64,000 nt of DNA, taken from contig OX459098.1 in NCBI GenBank assembly GCA_949775045.1, positions 19,862,944 to 19,926,943 on the forward strand, written 5' to 3'. This stretch comes from Metridium senile (lineage: Eukaryota; Cnidaria; Anthozoa; Actiniaria; Metridiidae). The notes below the pieces were generated by a model, which was given only the letters and a program-made list of their open reading frames with translations, ran no database searches and was not told where the DNA came from. Shown piece after piece: positions 35,307-47,300 of this stretch (position 1 is the stretch's first letter; each line of letters begins with the position of its first letter). Both the position numbers and the translations under genes were made by a program.

Positions 35307-35450
35307 AGAAACTAGCAAGTAAACTAGTATAGGCTGCGTCGGTGTTTGATTTAACGATAGGTAATAGAATGAAATTTGTAACACCGTAAAAAATGTTGAC
35401 TTAACTTTACTGACGTTTCGAGCTTTAGCCCTTCGTCGGAGTAAAAGCAA
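35307..35450 (-). mobile_element. Penelope-type repeat end with hammerhead-like motif
   Basis: Minus-strand 35441-35412 reads CCGACGA, a GGGC/GCUC stem with UAAA loop, then GAAACGUC. Flanks UUUUACU and AGUAAAG pair as a seven-step helix I (one G-U). This is a hammerhead layout with one core change (CUGANGA to CCGACGA). A second copy of the surrounding repeat is at 54186-54345. Hammerhead motifs at the ends of Penelope-like elements are established; the assignment here is inference. Confidence 0.6.
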
Positions 35451-35895
35451 TCATACATAAATGATGCAATCTTTATAAATGTTTGAGAAGAATATTATAG
35501 TAATGAAAACGTGACTTCGAGAATGGAGGTCATTCTATAAATTATCGATCGTATTAAACTCAGATTGCTCTGGGCAACAAGGAGAAAAAGCAATCTGTAA
35601 AACTAAAAAATCAACGATTAAAGATGTACTATGGAGAGAGATGTATTCGAGTAACTAAACTAGACGCTCTAGGAGCGTGAAGTCTGGCTAGTGATAGAAT
35701 CAACACAGGCCGGCTAAACAATTTGGGCCTCCTGTGTTCGTTCACAAAGCATCAGGGGCCTATACGCGACATGACAGATAGATAGATACATACATACAGA
35801 GTCGGGCCCTCTAGCCCTCTAATAATTTATTTCATTTACATAGTATACTCTCTGAACAAGATATACCCAAGGGACATTCCATTACAACTCTATTA

Positions 35896-36110
35896 CAGTG
35901 CGAATCAAAAAACCGTGGGCACCTAGAAATATTTTAGAAATCGTTTAATATTCGTTGAGCAACTCAGAAACAACTATATCAACGCAATAATTTTGACTGA
36001 TGTGCAGTATGATAAACCTTTTGTAGTTAGAGTTCTTTGTGAGTTGTTCAACGAACAATAAACGATTTTTTAAATATTTCTGGGTGCCCACGGTTTTTCG
36101 ATTCGCACTG
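35896..36110. mobile_element. Mariner-type MITE, TA duplication
   Basis: The ends CAGTGCGAATCAAAAAACCG and CGGTTTTTCGATTCGCACTG are inverted repeats continuing for about 60 bp (GTGGGCACC, AAATATTT, ATCGTTTA, TTCGTTGA). TA flanks both sides (35894-35895, 36111-36112). It is too short for a transposase. Confidence 0.88.
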
Positions 36111-36204
36111 TAACTCTATTGAGTCACTAACCCATAGCAATTAAGCTGTTAGCATTTCGTAACGCTAGTAAATACATATAGCTCGACTTCTACTATTTTT
36201 AATA

Positions 36205-36560
36205 CACTAGAGTGAAGTCATTTAACCCGTGAAATATAATACACCTACTTGCAGTAAGGTTGTCATACAAAATAGAACATTTGTCACAAAGAAAATAGAA
36301 CATTTGTCACAAAGAAAATAGAACATTTGTGATTTAGTGCGAAAGGAATTAATTAAACGACAAAAGAGAGAGTTCAGCTTGAGTGATCTTCTTTTGTCTT
36401 TTAATCAATTCCTATCGTACTAAATCCTAATGTTCTATTTTCTTTAAAACAAATGTATATTTTTGTATGACAACCTTATTGCAAGTATAGGTGTATTAGA
36501 CTAACACTCTTTAGTAGACCCTAATTCCATTGTTTTCTTTTGAGTCTATTTGACTATTAC
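36205..36560. mobile_element. Second copy of the TAGAGTGAAGTCATTTAACC MITE
   Basis: The left end is near identical to the right end of 31455-31825. The internal arms AATACACCTACTTGCAGTAA and TTATTGCAAGTATAGGTGTA are inverted. It includes a short direct duplication of AAAATAGAACATTTGTCACA (about 36275-36310). Confidence 0.7.
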
Positions 36561-37129
36561 ACCGTTTAGCAGGTAATTTCGGTAATTTTCAATATTTCGG
36601 TCAGCGAAGTAAGCGCAGTTTCAAAATACTCGCTCAAGTCCAAGCAGTGCACTGCCTGCACCACGACCGAGGTGTCTTCTAGTAGTTTTTATTGTCCAGC
36701 AGTTCGCTTTTTGAATTCGCTGTTACATGAAGTTACATTAGCCCAATGAATCTGAATTCAGTACAAGGGATGTAAAAATTGGATAACAATTTTGAATGAT
36801 ATTCTCGTTATGCTAATCAGAGTTTCCATAGCAACGATAAAAAACTTTCTGTATTACGGTTTTGCTTAAATATCTTTTGATTTTTGGCTGATAGCGACAA
36901 ACCAATAAATGTATTATAATAAGCTCCGTATATAGCACATCAGATGGGAAAGTTTGAAGCAAACTTAAGAAACTGTTCAATTTCGATTACATGCGAAAAA
37001 AACACACATGCGTGATTTATTATTTAGTTCTAACAAACAGAGAAAAGCAATATCCTTTAATTTTATTTCCGATTACCGATATACGGATACCTCTATCTAT
37101 TTAGAACCTGTCTCTGTTGGCCGAGTGAC

Positions 37130-37350
37130 TACGGTATTTACTCGAATAAGCGCCGCATTTTAACGCTTTAATAGTTACTTTGGAACAGCATTACTGAAAA
37201 ATAAATTTTATCAAAAGCTATATTATTCAGTTTAAAGTAATTATATTCCACCGCTCGACCAATATTCGTATAGTTCTGATCAAAAAGGGGACGGTGCGAT
37301 CGAGAAAAATGTAATAAGCGCCGCGGCGCTTATTCGAGTACATACGGTAA
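37130..37350. mobile_element. Intact MITE with ACTCGAATAAGCGCCGC ends
   Basis: TACGGTATTTACTCGAATAA at the left and CTTATTCGAGTACATACGGT at the right. The centre TTATCAAAAGCTATATT is shared with 32955-34020 and 43909-44141. Confidence 0.85.
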
Positions 37351-37379
37351 TACAATCTATAGACCAGAACCTGTCTCTA

Positions 37380-37547
37380 TAGAGTACTAAAGTGAATACG
37401 TCACCTTTTGTCAGTTGTCAAGGAAACTTGTTCCAAACTAAAGTCGATCAACCGTATTTCTCTTGTTCCTCTATAGAAATGTGTGCTGAAAAGTTACTGT
37501 TTGGAACCGGAATCCATGGCAACTGACGTCACACTTTAGGACTCTAT
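37380..37547. mobile_element. MITE with TAGAGTACTAAAGTG ends
   Basis: The left TAGAGTACTAAAGTGAATACG and the inverted right CGTCACACTTTAGGACTCTA. Same family as 40835-41138. Confidence 0.65.
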
Positions 37548-38732
37548 GTTGGCTAAGTGGCTATATATATACACTTGAAGTTGCTGTTAATGGATATTTG
37601 CATTATTTATAACATAAAGATGCCTAAATCACAATAGATGATGGCTGGTCACTCAGTACACAGCCACGTTTCATATATAGCTAGACAGACTCACTGAGCT
37701 AGCACGAGTGGACTGACTTATAGTAGCCATTAGAAAGGGGGATGATCTCAAGGTAACTAAGAAATGTATCCAAGGTATTATTATAACTGTAGTATATATA
37801 TCAAAATATTTTATTTCATTTAAAAGCAATTTTTATATTTAGAACATCAAACCAGTTAACTCAACATTTTTGATTTTTCAAAATATCTCAGTATCGGCGC
37901 GCGTTTATCGACATATCTCGTAGTTCTTTAAAACATATGTCATATATAGTCTCTGACTTCAAATCAAACCGCCTTTTTCACAGAAAATGAACGCGAATTC
38001 AGCCCGACTTTAACTCCTACAGTGCTTTGTTTCATTCTAAGATACTGATCAGCTTTGACCGTTTTTACTGATATTACACAAACGGGATTTTTCGTATTTC
38101 TAAAATTCATTTTTTTATGAACAGTCAGTAACCTGTTAAGGTCAACTCACCGGATTTCTTTCACCTTTGAAAAAGTGTAGAAAAAATATTCATTTATATA
38201 TACGGAAGTCAATTATATTAATGTCTTTATTAATTTCAGTATTTTAGTGGGAAGGTTTTGGGTTGGTTTTGAAATTGCTAAAAGGCCGGGGGATTATATT
38301 TGTTTAGTCAGTGTTTTTGACTGTAATCGAAACCACGTGTGAATAATAAAGTACAAATAACGAAACTTTCTGGGCCCCCATTCCCTGATAAGTTTAATTT
38401 CTTAAATTTAGTAAACTTAACCGTTTTCTAATTAGTTTACGGGATACAAAGAAAAGGGATTAAATCATTTAACATGCAGCGACAATGGACAAGTTTTTCG
38501 ACGGTTTCTGGCCTAAATAGCGGCTGGTTGTCGAACAGGTTCAACTTTTAAAACTATGAAATCAGCTCGGTTAAGTATTGGTTACTATATTAAACTATAG
38601 GTCCCGTCGCCCAATGTCTTGATATACATATAACATTATAATGTAAATATAATAAACTCAATTTATATAGCGCTAAATTCACTAGTTGACCAAATCGTTT
38701 TACCTAGTTATACTGATAGGTATAAAATATAT
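37548..38732. other. Intergenic stretch, no gene recognised
   Basis: AT-rich sequence without exon signals, about 1.2 kb upstream of a hairpin MITE and the first LicD gene. Confidence 0.5.
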
Positions 38733-38875
38733 AGAGTACAAACACTAAAAGTGTGCAACATAAATACCACTAAATACTGCTAAATTATGCAAATTCTTTT
38801 GTTCTCTATTGTTTAATCAACACTATTTAGTGGTAAATAGTACAAAGTATTGCACACTTTTAGGGTTTGTACTCT
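38733..38875. mobile_element. Hairpin MITE with AGAGTACAAACACTAAAAGT ends
   Basis: The left AGAGTACAAACACTAAAAGT and right ACTTTTAGGGTTTGTACTCT are inverted, followed inward by GTGCAA, then ACTAAATACTGC and GTGGTAAATAGT. It is 143 bp and a near-complete palindrome. Same family as 23231-23371. Confidence 0.85.
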
Positions 38876-39176
38876 CTCTATATATACATATAAAATTAAC
38901 TAACATAAATATAAGTAAACGAACATATAGTAATGAAATTTGGTTAGGGGTTCTTACACTGACAAACATGTGGTAGGTTCTTACTAGATTATATTTTCAT
39001 TGCCAACATTATAAAGTCAATTATAGACTTGCTTTATTATTTATATAAGAGTAACCCCTGGCAACAGTAAGTGTTAATAACTTAGCAACGAAACAGTCAA
39101 CTAATATCACTAGTTTTTCTATTTTAAAAATTGTATATCCAGTCACTCTTTAGTACGTATTAACTAAACAATTTTC

Positions 39177-40181
39177 ATGTTTCTCTTCAGAACAAACATG
39201 GTGCCGTTGTATCAGCTTTGCTGTTCGTGGTTCTTCAAAAAGCCTTTCCAACTATTACTTTCATTGCTAGTCATCTTTCTTTTCGTCAATGTGTACTTTC
39301 AACTAACCAACAGAAGCAGGTTATACCAGACAGTTATACACACGAAGAAAGACGTCAAGGAAACGCTCATACTACAAAACCCAACTCGAAACAACAAGAT
39401 ATGCAATGTCAGTTTTGCCTATGGTGAAATGTGCCCGTCTCTCTATACTGAGTTAGGAGGTAATTGTTCATACAACCACGGTAGACTAGAATGCCCGGAT
39501 ATTCGTAATAAGGTACGAACACATTTACGTGGTACCCAGTTGGTGATAACTAGAATGCTGAAAATCTTTGATCTCATAGCACAGAAACACAATATCACAT
39601 ACTGGATAACATCCGGGACATTACTGGGTGCCGTGAGGCATCATGGGTTTATTCCCTGGGACGAAGATGCTGATGTTCAAATGTCCTTGAAAGACTACAT
39701 CAAGCTATTCAAATGTTGTCGAAAAGAGTTTCCAAAAGATATGTTCTTTCAAAACTCTAAGACGGATCCTCATCAAAACCCTTCAAAAATAAAACGACAT
39801 CCTATAATTGGTCTGTACAAAACGCCGTGGAATCCTCGGCTTAGAGATCTAAAGAGTTGTACTAGATACTGCCTTCAGGAAGGCTGCAAATGGGAAGACG
39901 GCCTAATGATTGACATCTTTATTGCTGAGGATCACCTGTCATGGATACAAAGAGCTGGCTTATTTCCTCTTCAATATATGACATTTGAAGGATTTAAGTT
40001 CCCTGTCCCCAATAACTGGAGGAGAATCTTGTATGATTTTTATGGTGATTATGAGAATGATATTGGTGGAGAAGATGAACGAATACCGCAAGATAACTCG
40101 GATCCATTTCATAGCTGCAGAGATTTGAAGAAACAAATGAAAAGGAAGAAAAAGAAAAAAAGGACTAAGAGAAAAGTATGA
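39177..40181 (+). CDS. LicD/fukutin-family type II membrane protein, paralog 1
   Basis: A single-exon frame of 334 residues. A hydrophobic anchor at about 24-43 (FQLLLSLLVIFLFVNVYF) suggests type II Golgi topology with a lumenal C-terminal domain. The LicD signature lies at 142-168: [20 protein letters not shown] followed by DEDADVQM, with acidic residues likely binding metal. Further conserved parts are MCPSLYTELGGNCSYN (85-100), NPRLRDLKSC and DGLMIDIF. LicD enzymes transfer phosphocholine in bacteria; animal fukutin and FKRP transfer ribitol phosphate in the Golgi. The substrate here cannot be predicted. A Met at residue 8 is an alternative start. The C-terminus is very basic (KRKKKKKRTKRK), unlike its two paralogs. 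It ends 471 bp from the POLR1C stop, tail to tail. Confidence 0.88.
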   Translation: MFLFRTNMVPLYQLCCSWFFKKPFQLLLSLLVIFLFVNVYFQLTNRSRLYQTVIHTKKDVKETLILQNPTRNNKICNVSFAYGEMCPSLYTELGGNCSYNHGRLECPDIRNKVRTHLRGTQLVITRMLKIFDLIAQKHNITYWITSGTLLGAVRHHGFIPWDEDADVQMSLKDYIKLFKCCRKEFPKDMFFQNSKTDPHQNPSKIKRHPIIGLYKTPWNPRLRDLKSCTRYCLQEGCKWEDGLMIDIFIAEDHLSWIQRAGLFPLQYMTFEGFKFPVPNNWRRILYDFYGDYENDIGGEDERIPQDNSDPFHSCRDLKKQMKRKKKKKRTKRKV

Positions 40182-40652
40182 TGTACTTTTGTATTTCTAG
40201 AAACAAATCAAAGACTGTCAGTCCGGGTTTTTTTTGCGAAAGGGTACAAGATTGATTATGGAGGGGGACATGGGGGAAGGGGGGGTTAAGGGGTTTATTG
40301 AGGAATGGGGTCCTCAACATCGCAAAAGAATTGTTGCCAATACAGCATCACAATACCTTTCACCAAACACGACGAACACAACAGCTTTAAAATTTACCGG
40401 ACACCGCAGCTTTGGAAACTGGCAAACACTAAAGGCATTTACACCACCGCAACACCGCACATTGAGGACTTTTCACCGCAAAAAAAAAAATATATATATT
40501 CATCAATACCGCAATCCCCCATGTCCCCCTCACTATGGTTGACCAATGACAACCGTGCAATTCACTTCTCTGACAAACGTTTTAATTAAATTCAGGTCGG
40601 GTTTTAATTGAAGAACTAATTTCAAAGAAAATCCCATAGCCATACATGTCCG

Positions 40653-41263
40653 CTAGCTGTCCAAGGAGGCATCTAGTTCACTTAGAAACAGACGACATTT
40701 GTTCATCAAGTTCTTGATGGCTTCACCGATTAGGACATCGGGTCGAAGTGCACCCGTTGATTCTACTGAAACTGAAAGAAAACAATGAAAACAATGAAAA
40801 CACACCAGCTATTTCATCAGCAAGCTTGTCAGAATAGAGTACCGAAGTGATGACGTAACAGTTTTCTTTTTCTTTTTTCGTATTCAGAGATATGAATTTT
40901 TGAATGGAGATTTATTTCACTCCACACAAAGTCTCTTATTCTTGCCCTGGTTCCAACCGGTTGGAACCAAGCCAAAAATAAGAGACTTTGTACGGAGAAA
41001 AATTTACATTCAAAAAGTCATATCTCAGCCGTTTCACACTCAAATGATCTCAAATTTTCAGGCAGCTTAGTTTTTTACTAGTATTCTATGATGAAAATAA
41101 TCTGAACAGGAAAAGTGACATCACACTTCGGTACTCTATACACGAAAAGCATAAAAGCCATAAATATTTACAGATAGAATAGAGTGCAAACAGAATACAC
41201 TGCTAATTAAACTATAGAATTTCACTATGTAGTGTAACGAATGTTTCACGGATAATAATAATG

Positions 41264-41361
<98 letters not shown>

Positions 41362-44300
41362 TTATTTTATTATATTTATTTATATACTCTTTGTTGCATG
41401 CTGCATGTTGCTTTCCAAGTTTGAGATATGTTATATTTACATATATGTAAACAATAACAGCACAGCATAAAATAAGCTGGAAAACGCTGCAGAAAAAGTT
41501 TAAAAATTATATTTTTGTGACCTTTCGCTATTTGAGTTCATATCACCCATAGTTCATTTCGGGCTTGGTATCCAAACAAAACCAACCTTTTTGAAATAGC
41601 TGTATGCAAGAATGGTCATATATTGTTATTGTGTGAGGACCGAAGCCTTAGCTGGACCATAATTACAAACAATAGTACCCTTCATAGTTCCCTACGACGT
41701 CTTGAATGGTAGCCGGGCCTTTGCATCGAAGCGAGACGAACGTTGAGCTTGCAATGATAGAGACACGTGAATAATTGTCCCGTATGGTGTTAAAAGGTAC
41801 TCTTACTGCAAGCTCAGAGTCGTCTCACTTCTGTAGCCCGGCTACCTTTCGAGTTGGCGCAGGGAACTGTGAAAGGGACTATTTTTCTAGTGCGTTGTTA
41901 GAGTTATATCATTGTTGACAATACTTACAAATAAAATGATCTCTTACACGAGCTAATTTAACTCTGTCTTTGAGATCGTCGTGCCTGAGGACTTCTCTAC
42001 TGCATGTGTCTCGTCTCGCGTCGGCTACGTATGCTTGCCGTACGCCTATAACAAGAACAGCAATGAAAGTGAAAGAAATAGAAAAACTGAGGTAAAGTAA
42101 CAACAACAATTAGGAAAAGAATGGGAGGGAAGTTTGTAAAGAGGCTCCGGGAAAGTAAAATACTTTGGTAAATACACGGGAGAGAGAAAAGAGAAGACGT
42201 CTAATCCGTCCGCACATAGCGATGCAGAAATATACTTCAAAAACTCATTAATTATTCATGAGGTAATTAGTCAACCCGATGGCACGATTTTGATCACATG
42301 CAGATACAAGCGGACTTCAACTGAAATTTTCAAGTCCGCGTGCCTTAAATTTTCAGTTCAAGTCCCAGTTCAAGTCATATAGCATTATATTTATTTGTAT
42401 TACATAATTCAATCCAGTCCGCATTATCGGCCTTTAAACATTACATAAAGCATATATTTTACCACATTTGATCACTTTCTCGCTTTCTGATTGGTCGAGA
42501 GCCGTGGTAAATAAGAGTACATACCACGCGAGAAGTAAAAATATTTTCAATGTGGTAAAAAAACAAATTCACGATATTAAATTATATACCAGCGCGAAGA
42601 TACAAATTTGATCTTTGATTTTTGAAATTTCTCACGGGCGATCACAGCATGACAGATATTCTTACCTTTATCATCCTTAATCTTGATAACACCATTTGAG
42701 AAACAGTTTGCTAGTCTATCTGCCAGCTCTTCCTCGCATGGTTTGGTGATGATTATCTCAGGGAGAAGGCGGTAAGATGCCGTAGCTGTAACAACAACAA
42801 GTCAACAAATAAATGTATAGTAATTAACTAAAAAAGACACATTGCTATTCATTCTTGTCTGGTTTGGCATCGTTAATTGTTATTATTATATGCCTTCGGT
42901 TTGCGTTGAATGATTTACGTTTGATTTGCGCAACCCGATTTGTATTATTAACGTCTGTATTAATAAGGTCCGTGTTAACTTTACATGGGCGAGTCCAGAA
43001 ATTTGTCAGGGGGTGACCCAATTGCAAATGAAGGACTCTTAAGTGTTAGGGGGTGTCCGGTCCCTAAATGTCTTAAATAAAATAGGAGAATAGGAGTAAT
43101 TACGGCGCCAGGTTTGGGGGGGGGGGGGGGGGCATAGGGTGTCCGGTGCCTTAAGGGACACCCCCTTGATCCTCCCCTGCTTCATAGTACATACACGCCC
43201 CATGTCTACACCAAGCATGCCTTAGGTCTGCGTTAGGTTTGCCTAAGCATTGGTTAGTTTTACGTAAGTATAGTACGTAATATTTGCGCATGTTCTGCGT
43301 TGGTTTTACATAAATATAGTACGTAATATTTGCATAAGTTCTGCGTTGGTTATGGCGGGGATGCCATGCGTATAAGCTTTCCGTAATTAATGCGTAACAT
43401 TTGTAACTATTCTCCATAATAAAAGCGTTTTTGTGTGGTTTTGGTTAATAGACTTACCGACTGGTGAGAATTTTGCATGATCCTGTCCAATCCCCTTCAC
43501 GGCATGCATTCGAATCTCTAACTCCTATTTAACCAGAAAAAAAGAACAATGATAAACCATCCTGGCTGCTATTTGACTTATTGCGTGCATTCGAATCTCT
43601 AACTTCTATTTAATCAGAACAAACAACAATGATAAATCATCCTTGTTGCTATTTGACTTATTACAGTCAACAATACAACTTTCTGTGTTTTTAAGAACAA
43701 CAGGGCAAGAGATATCTCATGATCTCGGGAAGATAGACAAATGAAAATTTGAACAATTCGCAATAATTTTATAATAGAATAAAAAGGAAAAGTTTCTTAA
43801 TGTATCCAGCTTTCCGAAAAAAAGATCTACTTTTTAGGTGATTCCTCTGTAATAGATTTTACCTGTAAAATTCGATATTTTTTAGGTTTTCACCGAGTTG
43901 TTTATCTCTTTACTAGAGAATAAGAGCCGCCCTCGAATAAGCGCTGCACTTTAACGCTATAATGTTACTCTAGAAAATCATTGGGAAAACATTTTTTTTA
44001 TCAAAAGCTATATTCTTCAGTTCAAAGTAATTATATTTCACCGCTCGCCCAATATTCGTAGTTCTGATCAAGAAGAGGACTCAGTGTGAGATCGAGAAAA
44101 ATTTAATAAGCGCCGCGGCGCTTATTCGAGTAAATACGGTATTTGAATGTGTGTTTCTTTCTTCTCAAGTATATCTTATTGAAATTGTTGAGACCGTAGA
44201 AAAAGGGGCTGTTATATACCTAAACAAATTAACAGTTACAATTTACGGGTTTCATGCGTTAAAGTTTAATATCAAGATGTAAATTCTACAGTTTTCAAAC

Positions 44301-47300
44301 ACAACAAACAGTTTAAAAACAATTACAATATCAAAAGCAATACCAAAAGTAAAAACAACTGAAACAAAGAACGACTTATTCATGTAAATTCTAAAGCTTT
44401 AAACTGATAAACACTTTCACAATTATGCCCTATTAACAACAAACACAGCTTAAAAACTATTACAATATCAAAAGCAATGTCAAGAGTAAAAAAAAATGTG
44501 CCAACTCAAACAAAGAACGACTTATTCAGCTGGTCAGCTGTTTCGGCTCCGCTCAGAGAGAAAACTGAAAGAAAAGCCGTCTGAAAAGTTTCAGTCGGTT
44601 AAACTTAAATTCAGATTAAAACACCAACACAAACAGTCCCCTTAGCAACCTTCGCAGGCATCTCTTAGGCAGAAAAAAAGAAGAAAAAGAAAAAAACGAC
44701 GCGGGTTTCCCCGAGGCCTCGTCACCAGACTTGAGGACCTTCAGCGTTTTCGAATTTTCAACACAGGAACCCCAAACTCACGAAACTCACTCTCAGACTC
44801 AGGAGTTGCCTGCGGAGGAGGCAAGACTACATGATCCAGATGAACACAATTCATCGACATGAATCCAGAATAACAAAATCATAATTAAAAAAACCTTATA
44901 ACTCGTTAAAATACTTTTTATATACGTTTTTTTATGTATTTATAAATTTTTGAATAACTTTTAGCTAAACTTTGCTATTCCATGCAGCTTGTTTATAGTA
45001 TAGGAGTTCCAAAGCGAGTAACTTTGGACTTACGATGCTTTTCAAGGAACTATAATAAGGAGATTTATAAGAGAGTCACGTTTTATTAATTCATACAACT
45101 TGTTTATTCAATTTAATAAGAAAACTAGCGCATACAGAATTACAACGTTTCGTTGTCATCGCGACAACATTATCAAGGAAAGTGGTGGACAAATGGAAAA
45201 ATACAATAAGTTAAATAAACAGTTTCGCTTGAATTGAGTCCGACTGGACATTCATGCGTGGCTTAACTGACGAATTAATAACATTTCTCAAATCATAAAT
45301 CATTTCGTAAAAACTTGTTTATTGCTTACTAGGAGTTCACACAGCAGTTAACTTTGCACTTACGATGCTTTTCAAGAGAGATAAGATAAGGAAATTTATT
45401 ACCGAGCCATGTTTCATTAATAGTTAATTTGATTGACTTGAAATGTTTGTGTCTGGTATTGATACAGATGGCGCACAATTGAGACAGCGCTGTGAGACTA
45501 AATTACAAACTATACGACTTCGACGGTAAGGTGTTTGGGAGTATAAATAGAGTCAGGTTTTATCAAGCAAAATTATCATAATAATAAATAAAAAACTGGC
45601 GGAATGAAAATTAAACAGAGAAGAAGCGAAACAAAACGAAAAAAAGGGAAATAAGAAATGAAAGAAAGAGAAAAAGAAAACAAGAAAAGAAAAACAAAGG
45701 AGAAAAAAACGAAACAAAATAAACAAGAAAAAAAATATGGAAATATTATAAATAAAAACAGAAAATAAACATAATGGGCTTCCTGTGTAACAGCGTGTCA
45801 GCCCATGCATAAAGTGAAAATAGAAAGAGGAAATAACCACGTGTCAGCAACCCCACCCAGTAGTCCCCGGGGTTTCCTATTAGAGCATGTGTGAAGGTTT
45901 GCCGGTGTCGTCACGCAATGGAAAGTTGCGTTACGGTTGTGTTTCAGTAAGTATCTTTCAGTTGAACAACTATCAAGTATCACAGTTCTTGACTGAAGAA
46001 GTCTGTATTTAGTAGATATTTTGGCTGTTTCACAAAGGGTCTTACCTGTCCTGGACGTAGTTTAGCGATAAGGATATCATTATGTACGGGTCTGATGTCT
46101 TGTGGACGGTACTACACAAACAAACAAAAACACTTTAGAATCATATCATATATAGTAATTAGTATATAGTATAAACTATTCAACGCTACAGGAAAAACAG
46201 ATTGGGAAGGAAAGTTTGTAAATGAAATAATAATGGAAGGTGATGTATATTATTCAATCAATCATCCAGCACGTTGACTTATAGTAATTATAGGTAAATA
46301 AAATTAAATTGCAGTAGTAAATGCCTAATATTTACAATTTGATACAATATATAATAAGAATACTAAATATGAGAATATTAAATTATTAAAAAATATAACC
46401 GCCACTGTTGTAATTTTTTTGTCTTCTTTTCTATAAAAGATTATGATAATATATGCTGTTTAACCTCTTTTCTTCTCCAAATGTGTATTTTTAATCGGAG
46501 TTTTCCAATTATTTTCTCTCAATTTCTTCGTTTGAATTCAAAATTTCCCTCGTAATACTGTTTCTGATATTTATATTTTTGTTTCCCGTCATTTTGAAAA
46601 CGAAATTGAAAAAAAAAAAAAAAAAAAAAAAAACAAAGACAATTAAGCTTTTTAAAACACAAAAAAAAAACATCTATTGTATTCAATAATAATGCTTCTC
46701 ATTTTCGTTTCCCAGAGAATACAATCGAATCTCCCTCAGTAAGTTGTGTTACAATTCCTGTAAATCCCGTATAGACATAAATTCTAATATTAAAAAAAAA
46801 TGTTAAAACATTAATATCTATAATAATAATAATAATAAATTTATAGTCTCAAAGCTTTACAATATACTAATGGAATATTTAAATTACAATGTGTAAATAC
46901 AAAAAAAAAAAAAAGATATATTTAATATCTAGTTATTTAAAAAATTAAAATAGCAGTACTAGCTATGTACAGGGTCTGAATGGGGGTCTTCCAATATCAG
47001 TTAACAGCTAAATTTTAGCAATTTTCTCAGTTATCAGTTAAATTAAAAACAAAAAAATATTATTTTCAAATTTATTAATTAAAAACAAAGAAATATCAGC
47101 TAACAGTTATCCTAAAAAGACACGGAATTCTCAGTTAACAGTTAATTTTTTAGCCGTTTCTCAGTTATCCCCATTCAGACCCTGTATGTATATTCAAGAA
47201 AGTCTAATACAAAATTCTATAACATTTATCAAAGCCATTTGTGAGATTGTTCTAGATAAAAGGAAGATAAAATGCATTAAATTTAAGATCAGATAAAAGA

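Noticed and set aside
41261..41470. Poly-Ile frame
   Set aside because: Translation of the (AAT)n microsatellite.
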